From positions 18,577,764 through 18,641,763 of the forward strand of contig CM059972.1 of assembly GCA_030490835.1 (NCBI GenBank): a DNA stretch of 64,000 nt, read 5' to 3'. Source of the DNA: Annona cherimola (Eukaryota > Streptophyta > Magnoliopsida > Magnoliales > Annonaceae). Below are positions 1 to 12,072 of the stretch, piece by piece (the first letter of the stretch is position 1; every line of letters starts with the position of its first letter). The position numbers were made by a program, and so were the translations under genes. Below the pieces are notes generated by a model. That model made no database searches. It was not told where the DNA came from and worked only from the letters and a program-made list of their open reading frames with translations.

Positions 1-1499
1 AATTACTATGCATATCCCATATACTATAGATGTGTGAAATTTTTATCTCGGCAAGAAGCGCCTAATGAATCCCTTTAGCAAAAGTTATTCAATAGACACA
101 ACCCTAAGTATGCCCTAAGTCATTTTTATAAGTCTAAAAATGCGAGTTTAGTAACTTGAGTTACCAATGTAGCAACATAAAGTAGTTTCTTCTTTTTTTT
201 TTTACAAATATTGACTTACGGTCTAATACATCTAATGACTATGAGAATTACATTAAAAGAATTTCTAATATTCACTATTATTCTTGAGATTTTTGTAATA
301 TCAAAGTTTGGCAATATACTTAGAGGGACTCATGGAAGAGATAATATGGAGGCTAGAATAATTATTATTTGTAGGTAAATTGAGTCATCTTCCTAGAGGT
401 GGAGCAACATAAAAAGTAGAACATACAAAAGCATTATAGGTTAGCTTATAGAAAATACAAGAAAATTAAACAAACATAAAGAATTAATTCATGAGCATGT
501 AGTCATATGCCATGTTTAGCTCAATTGAAGTCCATTAATTAATGGATGGTGAAATCAAATCAAAATTAAGCCAAAAATATTTGATGGAACTGAAATAAAT
601 GCAAAATTATTAAGCTGGATTTTCAGTAGCGGTTAAAGCTAAAATGCCCATATAATGATCAAATGTTTGAATTGCCTCACAAGCCATAATTACTAATTAT
701 CTAATAGCCATAACCACGAAAATCGTGCTCTGTTGATTTCCCTTGATAGGCCACAAGTGATAAGCTATGATGCTTGTAATTTCCATTAATTTGTTCAAGT
801 TTTGAGCCTCTCCAAGAGTTGATTTTGAGCATTTAAATGAATTGGAAGTTTATAACCACATTTGCTAATTTGATTACCTAGTTGAAATTTGATGCCTGGT
901 TATTAGGGTTTCAGTGAAAGAAAGGAAGGAAGGGAGGTATGACATAATTAAAAACAACAATACCACATCTGTTGAAAAAGATAAAAAATAAAGAAAAATC
1001 ATTTTCGTCTGTTATTATTATCAAATGGATAATGGGAAAATTTGTAGGAGCGACCATCAAGATAATCTAGTTTTATTGATATGATTTGGTTAGAAGAAAA
1101 TCATGATCCCAATGTTATTGATCCATGCACATTTTTTTTTACTCATGGTACTTGTTTGGGAATAGTATGATCTGTAAATTTCAACTAGAGAAAAATAAAA
1201 TGTAAGTGATTTTTGAAAATTTTGAGAAGTGATTTGTGGATTTATTTAGACTTCTTTTATTTTAGTGTAAATATTATTATTCACTACAATAGATGACTAA
1301 ACAGGATTTATAATCCCAATGGAATTTTAATATTTAAAATTACAATTTTTTCTTCAATAGATTGTTATATATTAATGGGCTTAAGCAAAATTTCATTAAA
1401 ATCTGACCAAAATTTTATAAATTTTAGCAAAAGGCTGCTAAAACTTCTGAAAGATCCAATGGCTCCCATCATATTGGTTTCCATTCGATAATTTGGAAA
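1..1499. other. A+T-rich intergenic DNA, nothing recognised
   Basis: No open frame, repeat pair or RNA gene could be supported here. The sequence is A+T rich with short homopolymer runs. It precedes a decayed MITE pair and the LINE. Confidence 0.6.
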
Positions 1500-1690
1500 A
1501 ATGGAAGGAAAATTTATGAAAACCAGAGAATACGACATAATATGATAAGAGCAATAATTGGAAATAAAAGTATAAAACTAAAAGTCATAGAATAATTGTT
1601 TGTAAAAATATGAAAAAAGATTAAAATGTAGAATTAATAATAAAAAAGTAAATTAGTTAAGTAAGTATGATATCATATGATGTCAAGGAT
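1500..1690 (+). mobile_element. Degenerate MITE-like fragment (same subgroup as 37200-37425)
   Basis: The internal sequence (aatatgataagagcaataat, then a tract with gaaaaaagattaaaatg) matches the fragment at 37.2-37.4 kb by eye. Both resemble the core of the Tourist-like family listed below. Terminal repeats are not recognisable. Edges are approximate. Confidence 0.4.
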
Positions 1691-1734
1691 TTAAAATAGG
1701 TACGGAAAGTAAATTTTTTTTACTTGTCACTTAA

Positions 1735-2046
1735 GGGAGTGTTTGATGCAAAAAAAAATTATCTCTAGTTTTTGATACTATGGGAAGTGATAAAACTTTT
1801 TATGAAAAATTTTTAGTGTAAAAAAAATTTAAAATAAGTGGAAATGAAATGATATAATAAAGGTAATAATGACGAGTAAAGAGAATAAAATAAAAATAAA
1901 TTGACTAAATATATGGGTAGTTGTATATAAATGATTGAAAAGTACGACAATTGTACAGGAAGAAATGAAAAAATAATTAACAATTAGGTAGTCATAAAGA
2001 ATGAAAAGTTTTAGTTTTAAATATTTTTAGTGTAAACAAACACCTC
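1735..2046 (+). mobile_element. Tourist-like MITE, diverged copy
   Basis: It begins gggagtgtttg and ends with the near-inverse caaacacctcc. The core carries the family landmarks gtaataatgacgagtaaaga and aaatgattgaaaagta in the same order as the better copies at 9833 and 56074. It is older than those copies, and its target duplication is not clear. Confidence 0.6.
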
Positions 2047-2553
2047 CTTTATAGAGAATTTAAGTAAAGTTTTATGGCTTTTACAATCTATTAAAAATCA
2101 TGAGGTCCATTTAGTAAATTGAAAAAACTTTATATTTTTTATTCATAATATAATTTGATATTTTAACTACTAACTATTATTTTTTTATTATTACCCCTTA
2201 TATTCAAAGTATTTCTTCACATTTATTACAAATTAATCTATTTTTATCGCTATAATCTTTGCTTGCAATCATTATCTTATTTTTACGTTTTCTTCTCATA
2301 ATTTTTTTAACCTCTTATTAACTGAACCTTATACTCTTTAAAAGCAAAAATAAAATCAACAGAGAGGGCTTTTCGTCTGGCAACAGAAAACCCTAAAAGT
2401 TTACTCCTCAAAAAGGCAATTTTTTGCGATCTGAGTTATGTGCTTGACAGGGTTTTCTTTTGGGAGAAAGCACGGGGGGAGAAAATATAATTGCTATGGG
2501 GAAGGTTGAGGTTGCTGGGAGAAAAGTGAGGGCAAAGGAAAGTGAAATCAGAA

Positions 2554-3230
2554 ATGTCTGACAGAGGATCGAAAGATTCAAAGATGTCATCTGAAGCGGC
2601 ATAACTATTGGCAGACAAACTTTAGACATTGGAAGTGGGTGACAAATTAGGAAAGATATTAGGCCCAAAAGGCAAGCCAACAATGTTATGCTCTATCTAG
2701 ACGGTAAAAAACTATAACAAAGAGATGTTCAAAGCTACAAAAGGACAATTTTGTTTAAGGAAATAGAAGACAATCTATATATGAAACTTTTTGAAGATGA
2801 GAAGGAAATGAAGGCGACTTTGCAAGGACGTCCATGGCTTTTCGATAAACAACTTATGATATTCTCAAAACTAACAAATCCTATTCGAACGATGAAGTAG
2901 CTCTCTTGGAAACACCCATATGGGTTCATATTCTTAATACTCCTCTAATTAACAAGGAAGCATTGGGAAGGCTGAAAGTAATTCTTCTGGTGGTTGTTCT
3001 AAGGTAAAGTGTATGGACCAGTTTTTGAAAATCTTGGTAATGTTGGATGTGAGGAAACCACTTCGTCGAGGCATCTTCATTTAGCATAAGGGGCAAGAAA
3101 AACACTAGTTAAGCTTTCAATATGATAAATTACTTATTTTCTGCTATTTGTGTAGTAAAATAGGTCATGCATATAGATAACGTACAGAGGTGGAATAAGA
3201 AAGTAGGTGAAATCCAGAAGAGGAAATGTT
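2554..3230 (+). pseudogene. LINE ORF1 (gag-like, DUF4283 plus zinc knuckle), broken
   Basis: A plausible start at 2554 gives MSDRGSKDSK, soon broken by stops. Around 2755-2870 the reading includes LQGRPWLFDKQLMIF, the hallmark of the DUF4283 domain of plant LINE ORF1. Around 3140-3185 a CCHC-type knuckle is visible as CYLCSKIGHAYR, with the last cysteine changed to arginine and a stop after it. ORF1 proteins of this kind bind the element's RNA. The purine-rich tail down to about 3950 may be the rest of ORF1, but it has no recognisable domain. Confidence 0.7.
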
Positions 3231-3979
3231 GTATGGAAATTACTCAAGAATGAAGTCAAAAGATTAGAAGCTGGAAAGAAGGAAACGGTGAGAGAAATAA
3301 GGTTGAACCAAATAAGTATTTATAAGGGATCGAGAGGGTAGAAAAAAGAATGTTAGAGGAAGGACCTAGGATGTGGGCAAAAAGTGAAGTTCTCATGATG
3401 ATTGATAAGGGAGAAGGAAGACAGAAATATAAGATGGAAGAAACAACATATAAATTGGTTAAAGAAAATGCGACAGAAAGAAATCAAATAAGGGGGAAGG
3501 AGAGTCCATAAAAAAACAGACACTATTAGAAGAAGATAATATGGGGAGCAAAGGAGAGGGGAGCACAATAATGTGTGAGGAAACAACAAAAAAATGGGGT
3601 CGAGGAAGAGGTGGAGAATTGTTGAATAGACGAAAAGCATCAAAGGGGAAGAGAAATCAAGGAGGGTAGGATAGGAGAAGAAGATAAAGGGAGGGGTTCG
3701 GGGGGGGGGGGCAAAATCAAAATCCAAAAAGAAGAAGGGGTGGACCTTTATGAGGGAGAGATAATAAGGAAAAATAAAGAAGTTAAGGCCAGTATGAGGA
3801 TGAAGGACAAATTTTGGTATAAAAACAAAGAGAGAGATACAGAGAGACAGAGAGAGATGAAGGAAAGATAGAAGAAGAGGAAAAAAGACAAAAAAGAGGC
3901 AAATTGGAAGCAGCTTCTTTCATCTCAAGAAGAAAAGGAATGGCGGAGCCTGAGGAGGGACCTCAGCCTCCCCAAGTTG

Positions 3980-6900
3980 ATGTCAATCCTTGCTTGGAAT
4001 TGTTGTGGGCTTGGGAACCCATCGTCAATTCAAAATCTTCTTGAGCTTATCGGGAAGTAAGATCCTATCATTGTCTTTTTATCTGAAAATAAAAGGAAGA
4101 AAGAAGAAATTGATGAAATAAGAAGAAAAATGAAGTTTAAATATTGTTTTACTATTGATTGTGAGTTGATGAGAGGTGGTCTAGCATTGTTATAGAATCA
4201 GGAGTTGGATTTAAAATTAATTTTTTCTCACAATCACATTGATGCTTCAATAAGGAAGATAGGGAAAGATATATGGAGATTTACTGGCTTTTACGACCAT
4301 CAAAAATTGCTAAGAGAGTTGAAAGCTGGAATCTTTCGAGATATCTTTATAGCTCTCTTAATTTACCCTGGATGGTAGTAGGTGATTTTAATGAGTTCAT
4401 GGGAGAAAGGGAATACATAAGTAGCCAGATAAGAGCTGATGGTCAAATGAAAAAATTCAGGGAGGTTATAGATCATTGCAATTTGATTGATTTGGTCTTC
4501 TAGGGGCACCATATGACTTGGCGGAATAATCGGAGCGATAGAGACACAGTTGAAGAAAGGTTTGATAGAGGATTGACCTCAATTAGATGATTGAAATTAT
4601 TCCCTTATGGGAAAATGTCTCAATTGGTGGCTGCATCCTCATACCATGATCCAATTCTTCTGACCCTTGATTCAAGAAAGAGGAGAAGGACACATACATC
4701 ACATTTCAAATTTGAATTGCTTTGGATCAGATATGAAGAAGCTACAAGTATTGTAAAGAAAGTTTAGCGAGATGATTCACTCGGAAACTTTACACCATTC
4801 AGGATAATACATTGGAAGATCAGAAATTGTGGGAGAAAATTAGCACAATGGCACTTGAGAGAGAAGGAAAAAGTATGAAAATGCTTAGTAGTGCTTAAGA
4901 CAGATGCATTAGTTAAAATATTTGGCCCCATTGAATGAAAGGGATAAATAACTCAAAATCTAAGACAACACGTTAATTTTTTTTACTGATGGATGAGGAG
5001 CTAAGGTGGAAACAAAGATCAATAGTGTGGTGATTACAAAATGGTGACAGGAACACCAAGTTCTTCCATAAGGCGACTTTAGAAAGAAGGTGAAATTTTT
5101 TTTTAGAAGTTCTAGAAAATGATAAAGGACAACAAGTGGAGAAACAGGAGGAACTTGGGGCCTTGCTAATAGACCATTTTAAAAAATTATTTACATCATT
5201 AGTGCAAGAAGAAGAAGGGACTGATGTGATTAAAAAAATTAGCAACAGGTTATCAAGGAAGCAAATCAGAATCTAATACAACATATGTTTATGGAAGAGG
5301 TGTGGAAAGTAGTCAAAAAAATGAATCCATTTAAGGCTCTGGGATCGGATGATATGTCTGCTAGATTTTTTCAAAAAATACTAGAATTTGATGGGTGGAG
5401 AATATTTTAGTGCTTGCAAGAATTTCTTAGAGTTGTAAGTTGAAGAGGAACGAAGGCTTTGGATGAGGAAGATAAATTCAACGAGCATTGTGCTAATTCT
5501 AAAAAAAAGTAGTGATATAATTAACAGACTTTAGACCAATCAGTTTATGCAACGTAAGTTACAAAATTTTATTTGAGGTGCTAGCCAACATACTCAAGAA
5601 AAGTTTGGGCAATATTGTATCTGAGGAACAAAGTTCTTTTGTGCCAAGATGACTTATAATTGATAACTTGCTGCTAGCCTATAAAGCAATACACATTTTA
5701 AGGAGCAGAAGGATAGAGAAGAGGGAGGAAATGACAGTTAAACTGGACATATTAAAAGCATATAATAGAGTAAAATGGTTTTTCGTAACAATGGTAATCA
5801 AGCAAATGGGTTTTGATACAAAATGGATCAGTTGGATTATGAGTTGTGTATCGACAGTGTCATATAATGTAAGTGTCAATAGTAGCAACATAGAAATCAT
5901 CATTCCTAACGGAGGTATCAGGCATGGTGATCATCTATCCCCATACTTATTTTTAATTTGTGCTAAAGACTTATCAACTTTTCTAAGAGACGCCCATACA
6001 AGAGGATAATTATAGGGTTTAAAGATGAGCAAACAGGGCCCAAGATTGTCTCACTTGCTGTTTGCAGATGATACTCTCCTGTTCCTTCAAGCAAGTAGAA
6101 ATGTTGTGGTCTGTATGCAAAACATTCTAAAGAAATATGAAAAAGGTTCAGGTCAGATGATAAATAGAGAAAAGAAAACTATTTTTTTAGTCAGAATACC
6201 AAACAAGAAACTCGTATGGAGATGGTAAATCTTTTGGGATCATCGGGAGGAAACTTTAACATTTACTTGGAGTTACCTATCTGGATGGGGAGAAACAAAG
6301 TGAGAGTTTTTCAAAACATAAAAGATAAAGTATGACATAAGATTCAATGATGGAAAGGGAAACTACCTTCGAGTGGAGGAAAAGAAATTTTGATAAAGGC
6401 TGTTGCACAAGCTATGTCATCTTATACTATGAACACCTTCTTGCTGCCCAAGAGGCTTTGTGAGGATCTTAATGTCATGCTTAGCAAATTTTGGTGGGGA
6501 GATAATAAAAGAAGGAGAAAAATTAGTTGGGTAGCCTGGAAGAAGTTGTGTTTACCCAAGTATTCTGGTGGTTTGGGCTTTAGAGAAATTTTAGCTTTCA
6601 ATTTGTCCTTAATTACCAAACAAGGGTGGAGACTATTAATAAAGCAAATGATGTTACATTATAAAGTGCTAAAAGAAAGGTATTTTCCTGATGGCAATAT
6701 TTTAGAAGCAAAAAAGGACATTTGGAAATATATTTTGAAATCTTTAGAGTTGATTAAGAGGGGTTGCAACTTACAATTGGTGTGTGGGAAGAGGTACAAA
6801 GTGAGATTCTTTAAAGATAAGTAGGCTGGAGGTGATTTGAACATGTATGGCCCTTTTCTTGCAGGTATTAATTTGGATTCACTCGTTGAGTGCTTTATTG

Positions 6901-8019
6901 ATTGGGAGAGGAAAACATGGAAAAAAGAGCTGATTAAGATGACTGTGGGGGAGGAAGGTTGGTGTAGAACAAATAAAATTCCTTTCCCAATGAACAAGAG
7001 GAAGATCATATATATTGGGAGAAGGAATCAAATAGTCTATTATCTGTAACATCCGCATATATCATTGCTCTAGAGAATTGGATGGGTATGAATGCTAGTT
7101 TGCAAGTGCCAAAAATGACAGATTGTGGAGAAATCCTCAAGGCTCTGTGGAAGGCTGACATCCCAAAAAAAAATTAGATTTTTGGATGACGTATGATCTT
7201 GAATACCCTCCCCATAAAAGAAAACTTGACAAAGAAAGGTATTCTATTCTTGTCTCTCTCCAATGCAAGCTTTGTAATGATGTTTCAACAATGGAGGAAT
7301 CCTTTCATCTTTTTTTGTCTTGTAAATCCATTGATAAAATTTTCTTTGGGAGGTTGTTCAGGCACATAAAAACCAATCAATTTTCAAATTCGACTCAAGT
7401 GTTGAAACAATTTTTAGACAATAGGTTACTTTTCTTTTTGCTCTTTTCATTATTGTTTGCTGGAAAATCTGATTTTGCAGAAATATAAGGATAGTCAGAG
7501 ATGTCAAGTGAATCTGAATGGTATCATTGACAGGTGCTTTAGATTCCTTCATCCATTCTCTTCCTCAAAGCTATTGAAAGATGGGAAAATCAATTTGGAG
7601 GAAAGTCTTGTTAGATGGAGGCGTCCTGCAGTGGGGTGTTTTAAAATGTGGAGGTTGGAGGAGCTGATGGATCTGCAAAGGGATATGGTGTAGTCTTACA
7701 AAATTGGAAGGGTGAATTTCTAGCAATTAAGTGTTGGGTTGACAAAGAAAAAATTAGTCATCTCGTTATGGAGACAAATGCTTGCTTGTTTAGACTTCTA
7801 TGGACCAACGAATTGGGGATAAAGAATCTTGAAATGGAGAGTGATTCTCTACTTTTAATCAATTATATCAATGATCATAGCAAAGTGATCTCTTCTCTTA
7901 AGTCTTTATTGATAAAAATTTGTAAGATGGCATATGTTTTGAGCACATTGTTTTTCCATTTTTTCAAAAGTGCAAACACAATTGCTCACATTATTACAAA
8001 AATGGCAGGGGCTCATTGA
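3980..8019 (+). pseudogene. LINE ORF2 (endonuclease, reverse transcriptase, zf-RVT, RNase H), broken
   Basis: The start at 3980 reads MSILAWNCCGLGNPSS, the classic opening of the plant L1 endonuclease. A later endonuclease strand is WMVVGDFNEFMGERE (4370-4410). The reverse transcriptase shows NPFKALGSDDMSARFFQ (about 5320-5380), DILKAYNRVKW (5746-5778), GGIRHGDHLSPYLF (5911-5952) and the active-site block LLFADDTLLF (6058-6087). The thumb/connection part has FWWGDNKRRRKISWVAWKKL (6490-6549). A zinc-finger segment has CKLCNDVSTMEESFHLFLSC (7264-7323). The C-terminal RNase H remnant runs to the stop at 8017-8019. Several stops and frameshifts separate these blocks, so the protein cannot be made. 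Confidence 0.85.
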
Positions 8020-8221
8020 AGTTTCCACGACTTTTGGTGGAGATATCCACCGTCTTGCATTGTAGATCTTTTGTATAGAGATTTTTTAGAGGACAATGAT
8101 TGTAATTCTTTTTCATTACCTCCTAGTCCAGGTTATTTTGGATTGTGAGTGAGGGAAGGTTTTTTTGATGGTTTTTTTGGGTTCTCTCTTAAGGACAATG
8201 TCCAGCTGTTTGGTTGTTGTC

Positions 8222-9717
8222 TGATAACTTGTGAAAATGCAAGTTATCATGACTCATTTCAGGCTAGTTTTGCATGTTAGTCCAAAAGAATGTGATTAAA
8301 TTGCACCAATTTAGCTTAGTTTTCATGCACTTTGCATTTTAGGTATAACGCGTAGTTTTATGCATTTTCAGTGTAAACTGAGGCAAATGTAGTGAACTTT
8401 GGGTTGTAGCACTAACACCTCATCATTTATAAGTATATTTATTGGATGTTAGTTGGTTTTGCAGGAAAGATGGGTGGCTAACCTCTTTGGAACATGATGG
8501 GACAAAGAATGGAGCGAATGGAGAAAGCAAGCTTATCGCGCGCCCCGGCGTAGACCTATGGAGCCTAGGCGCCACTTAACCGCCATACACGAACTCATCA
8601 GAAACTCTTCAGTCGACAAGCTTTCAGAGAGTTGGCGCCTTGGCGCCGCACAATCGGTACCGTGGCGTCTCGAAAAGCGACCCCCGCACATGTGTATTTC
8701 TGCACGTGTCTCATGCTGAGTTCAAGGGGATATAAATATATACCGAGGGATTCGTACGAAAAAAAGGAAAACGTGTAAGGAACCGTCGAGGAGAGAAATG
8801 AAAGGACTTTCAATGAAAGAGCGCCTAGAAAGGAGATTCAACTTCGTTGGTGGAGACTAGCAAGTTTCAGCCTCTTTTTTTCTCTACATATTTCCTTTTA
8901 TTTGTTATTGGAAATGTATTCAAACTGGGTTTTAATAGGATTTAACTTTATGTTCGTGAACTAAACTTCAATAGATGGGAAGTTGAGATGATTTGACGTC
9001 TAAGCTATATTGTTTTGGTTCTTGCTGATTTGAAAATGAGTATTTGATTTGCTGCATACTTGTGCTGTGTGAATTTACCTTTGCATATATTGTTTAATGC
9101 TTTTTACAAGACTAGCTATATTGTAAAATGATTTAGTTGCTGGATTTATCCTTGGAAAAGGAAAATCTAAGCAAAGGTTCATGTGTAAGGGACAAGTTTC
9201 TCTCTTGGTGAATGGAGAATATTTAATAAATAGAAATATACCGTTAAACCCTACGTAGTCATGAACAGGTTACGTATAAATCAATTCCATCATATTCATT
9301 TGCATGGAAATATAACAATTGGGTGTTATGTAATTAGCTTTATGTGTGTTGGAAGACATATCTAAAAATTATTGAACTTGGATTAGGAATTCCTTGCATA
9401 ATCTACTGAAAAGGAATTAATTTAATATAGCTTAGAGTCAAGGATTCCCAAGTATCTCATCTACTGACCCAAATCAATAAGCCCCTTTTGCAATTCTGCT
9501 CTTCCATTACACTCTCTCATTTCTTTTCACTTATCTTGCACATTCAATTACATTTGTGACAATTCTTTCCAATCACCAAAGGCAATTGAAGTAATTGACA
9601 TAATTAATTTAGACAAATTACTCGTAAGAATGATACTCTACTCACTTTATATTACTTGATCAACGTATATGCTTGCATGAAAACGAGTTTTTAATTAGAC
9701 TTATAGGTAGTCCATCA
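8222..9717. mobile_element. Solo LTR inside the LINE (1,496 bp)
   Basis: The segment starts TGATAACTTG and ends TCCATCA, the TG...CA ends of an LTR. Perfect 5-bp direct repeats TTGTC flank it at 8217-8221 and 9718-9722. Removing it and one TTGTC joins a smooth LINE 3' tail. It has no coding capacity. A TATA box (tataaata, 8731-8738) lies after a GC-rich patch with repeated ggcgcc. The terminal stretch around 9632-9660 (gatactctactcacttta) resembles ends of large plant Ty3/gypsy LTRs; that family assignment is from memory and tentative. A solo LTR arises by recombination between the two LTRs of a full element. Confidence 0.85.
8731..8740 (+). promoter_or_regulatory. Putative TATA box of the solo LTR
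   Basis: tataaatata lies in the middle of the LTR, just downstream of a GC-rich segment. This is the expected place for the U3/R promoter if the LTR reads on the + strand. There is no other support. Confidence 0.4.
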
Positions 9718-9832
9718 TTGTCTTCTTTGTATTTTGGACTGTTTTAAATGGAAAAGTATACTTAAAAAAAATCGGCAAAGAGATAATCTGCCCCTTCGAC
9801 AGTAAAATAATCCATAGTTATGTTCTTATTTA

Positions 9833-10122
9833 GGGTATGTTTGGTTGGAAGTAAAACTTTTGATGAAAATTTTTTGAAGTAGAAGTTGTCAAATCAATAA
9901 AAAATGATGTGATATAATAAGGATAATGATGAGGAGTAAAAAGAATAAAGTTAAAATAGATAGGTTAGTTGTACGGGTAATTGTGTAGAAATGATTGAAA
10001 AGTAGGGTAGTTTATATAGAAAAATATGAAAAAATAATTAAAAAATAGAGTAATTATGAAAAGTGAAAAATTTTAGATCAAAAAGTTTCAGTTGACACTT
10101 TTTTACCCCAACAAACGCACCC
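9833..10122 (+). mobile_element. Tourist-like MITE, good copy (290 bp)
   Basis: Terminal inverted repeats gggtatgtttgg and caaacgcaccc are flanked by TTA on both sides (9830-9832 and 10123-10125). A 3-bp TTA duplication is typical of PIF/Harbinger-derived Tourist elements. The internal landmark ggataatgatgaggagtaaa is shared with the other family copies. It lies about 60 bp beyond the LINE 3' end. Confidence 0.8.
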
Positions 10123-10880
10123 TTAACCGTCCTTTTTTCCTGAGAAGATCCATCGTCTGACATACAACTGCAAATGTCAGTCTATCTGGGCCGTACATCG
10201 ACGCTGCCGGCCTCTCGGTAGTCTCTGTTTATTTTACTCGGGCATTCTGGGTAGATTCATACGCGCCCTCTTGCTTTGCTGTAACCGCACGTCAATAACC
10301 AAATGCCGTGCTTGAAAATAGAATGAGAGGCGTAATGGCAAGAGGATGTAATCGACGCCGATTCATTGTACTTGGGCTGTTATTGGCTTATTGCTGATAT
10401 TGGATTATTCATTTCATGTCAGAGAATTAATCCGGCTATTGTCGCATACTCGCATTTAAGCATTAATATCTAGTCTTTTCTAGGAATTAATGCCGCGGCG
10501 CATAGCACGGCTCACATCCGCGCAATTTCGAGGCATGAAGCGTATGGCCCATCCGCCCTTTCCGAGGAACAATCAATCAAACCCTTGCTGCCTTGCATCT
10601 TGCTGCGGATGCGCGGTTTCTGTCTGATCCACCTATGTAGGAAGAAGGATGATACACTGGCCCGCTGTAATTATATGCTGACCAGAATCATCTTTTCCTG
10701 GGATTTCATACCAAATTCAGTTTACAGCTCTGGTTGCGGGGCTAGCTTTCGAAAATTTTCCACATCACGTTTCAGCCGACACGAATCCATGAACCAACGG
10801 TTAAGATCGCCCCTTCTAGGTAATCTTGTCTATTTGCTAAAGGAGCCCCGACCATTTACAACCGGTCAGTGATGGCGGCA
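10123..10880. other. GC-balanced single-copy-looking stretch, function unknown
   Basis: Base composition is visibly less A+T rich than on either side, with CpG-containing words throughout. A 95-codon open frame lies at 10585-10872 (+). Its product looks like no family I know and has no domain, so I do not call a gene. It could be an old gene fragment or an organelle or intergenic remnant. Confidence 0.4.
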
Positions 10881-11224
10881 TCTCCAAATGATCATAACAG
10901 CGTTTTCTATTTGCTTGAAAATTTTAATAAAACTATTTATCTAGGAGTATATTATACATAAAAAGTTTTACCAATTTTGAAGATACATATTTTATATTTT
11001 TAAATATAGAGGTTTTGTGGTTATTTTCGCATAAACGAAAATGACCATAATACCCATGTGCTTTAAAATATAAAATAAATATATACATATATTCAACATT
11101 TTCAAAACTCAGTATATAAATAATATATATACTAATAGTTTTATTATCAATTTTTAAAAAAATAAAACGAGTGTTATGATCTGTCATAGATGATTAGCAA
11201 ATTTTTTAAATTACGGTGATCTTG
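10881..11224. repeat. A+T-rich foldback-like sequence
   Basis: Motifs aaagttttaccaattttgaagatacat near the left and their loose complements near the right suggest a decayed inverted repeat. It is of the type found more clearly at 11225-11915 and 36110-36390. Edges are approximate. Confidence 0.35.
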
Positions 11225-11540
11225 TTAGGTTAGTCTAGTACACCTATCTTTTAGTTTTTAAATTTTTCATGAAATTATTTTTCTAGATTTATTTAATTCT
11301 TATATTAAGTTTTACAATTTTTAGATACATATACATATTTTTCATTTTCAAAAATACATTTTGGAGGGGTATTTATTTAAGTCATTTTTACATTCCAAAA
11401 TAATAATTTTTGAAAATTTTAAAAATATGTATAAAGGTCTTAAAAAATATAGGTATATGAATTAAATACACGTAGAAAACAATTTTATGCAAAAATTAAA
11501 AATTTTAAAAACTAAGCATATTAGACTTGCCGGCCTACAT
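11225..11540. repeat. Foldback (long inverted repeat) element
   Basis: The left arm begins ggttagtctagtacacctat and includes agtttttaaatttttcatg. The right arm, read as its complement, carries aagtctaatatgcttagt and aatttttgcataaaat in the matching order. The arms are about 80-110 bp with many mismatches. There is no coding content. Confidence 0.5.
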
Positions 11541-11915
11541 AGCTTAATATGCCCATTTCTTTTAAATTTTTAATTTTTTAATGAGATTATTTTTTAAGTG
11601 TATTCGTATATTAAATCTTATTATTTTTTTGATGAAATAAATTTTACAATTTTATAATTTTTGAACACACATATATATATATATTTATTTTTGATAATCA
11701 TCATTTTGAAATGTATTTAAGTAATTTTGCACTGTACAAAAATGTGGATTTTTGAAATAAAAATATATACATATATTAAAATTTTATAAAACTTAAGCAT
11801 AAAAATTAACTACACTTAGTAACTAATTTTGTAAAAAATAAAAACTATAAACATAGGTGTATTGGGCTGGCTTAACGTAAGCTTACTATGTTAAATCGAG
11901 CTAACATGATCACTC
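11541..11915. repeat. Second foldback element, adjacent and related
   Basis: The left side (cttaatatgcccatttcttt, then a tract with aagtgtattcgtatatt) is mirrored on the right by cacttagtaactaattttgt and gtgtattgggctggcttaac. It shares internal words with the preceding element, so this is a related copy or a nested insertion. Confidence 0.45.
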
Positions 11916-12072
11916 TCATGTATATATAAAACTTTGATATATACATGATATTTTTGCCCTTCTCTTTGTTATTTTTTATTTTCTTTTCATTTTTTTTATG
12001 TATACCATTGTGTAATCTCTCTATATAAATTTTAAAATTTTGTAAATATTTATGATTTCAAAAATTAATTAT

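Larger units (their letters stand above)
2367..9769 (+). mobile_element. L1-type LINE retrotransposon, decayed, interrupted by a solo LTR
   Basis: This is a non-LTR retrotransposon with a gag-like ORF1 remnant (about 2554-3230) and an ORF2 remnant (3980-8019). ORF2 has endonuclease, reverse transcriptase, zinc-finger and RNase H parts in the usual plant order. The 3' untranslated region is split at 8221/9723 by a solo LTR; without that insert the element is about 5.9 kb, normal for plant L1. A short A-run ends it near 9769. A possible degenerate target duplication is aatcaacagagag (2354-2366) against aatcggcaaagag (9770-9782), 10 of 13 matching. Many stops and frameshifts make it inactive. 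The 5' end is inferred from this weak duplication only. Confidence 0.85.

Noticed and set aside
3700..3712. G homopolymer in the LINE
   Set aside because: Noted as a possible sequencing-length uncertainty. It has no bearing on the annotation of an already broken element.
3353..3727. 124-codon open frame on the minus strand
   Set aside because: It arises from purine-rich LINE sequence read backwards as Phe/Leu/Ser-rich protein. No domain.
10585..10872. 95-codon open frame on the plus strand
   Set aside because: No recognisable domain, no splice structure and no family resemblance. Length is within chance for this composition.
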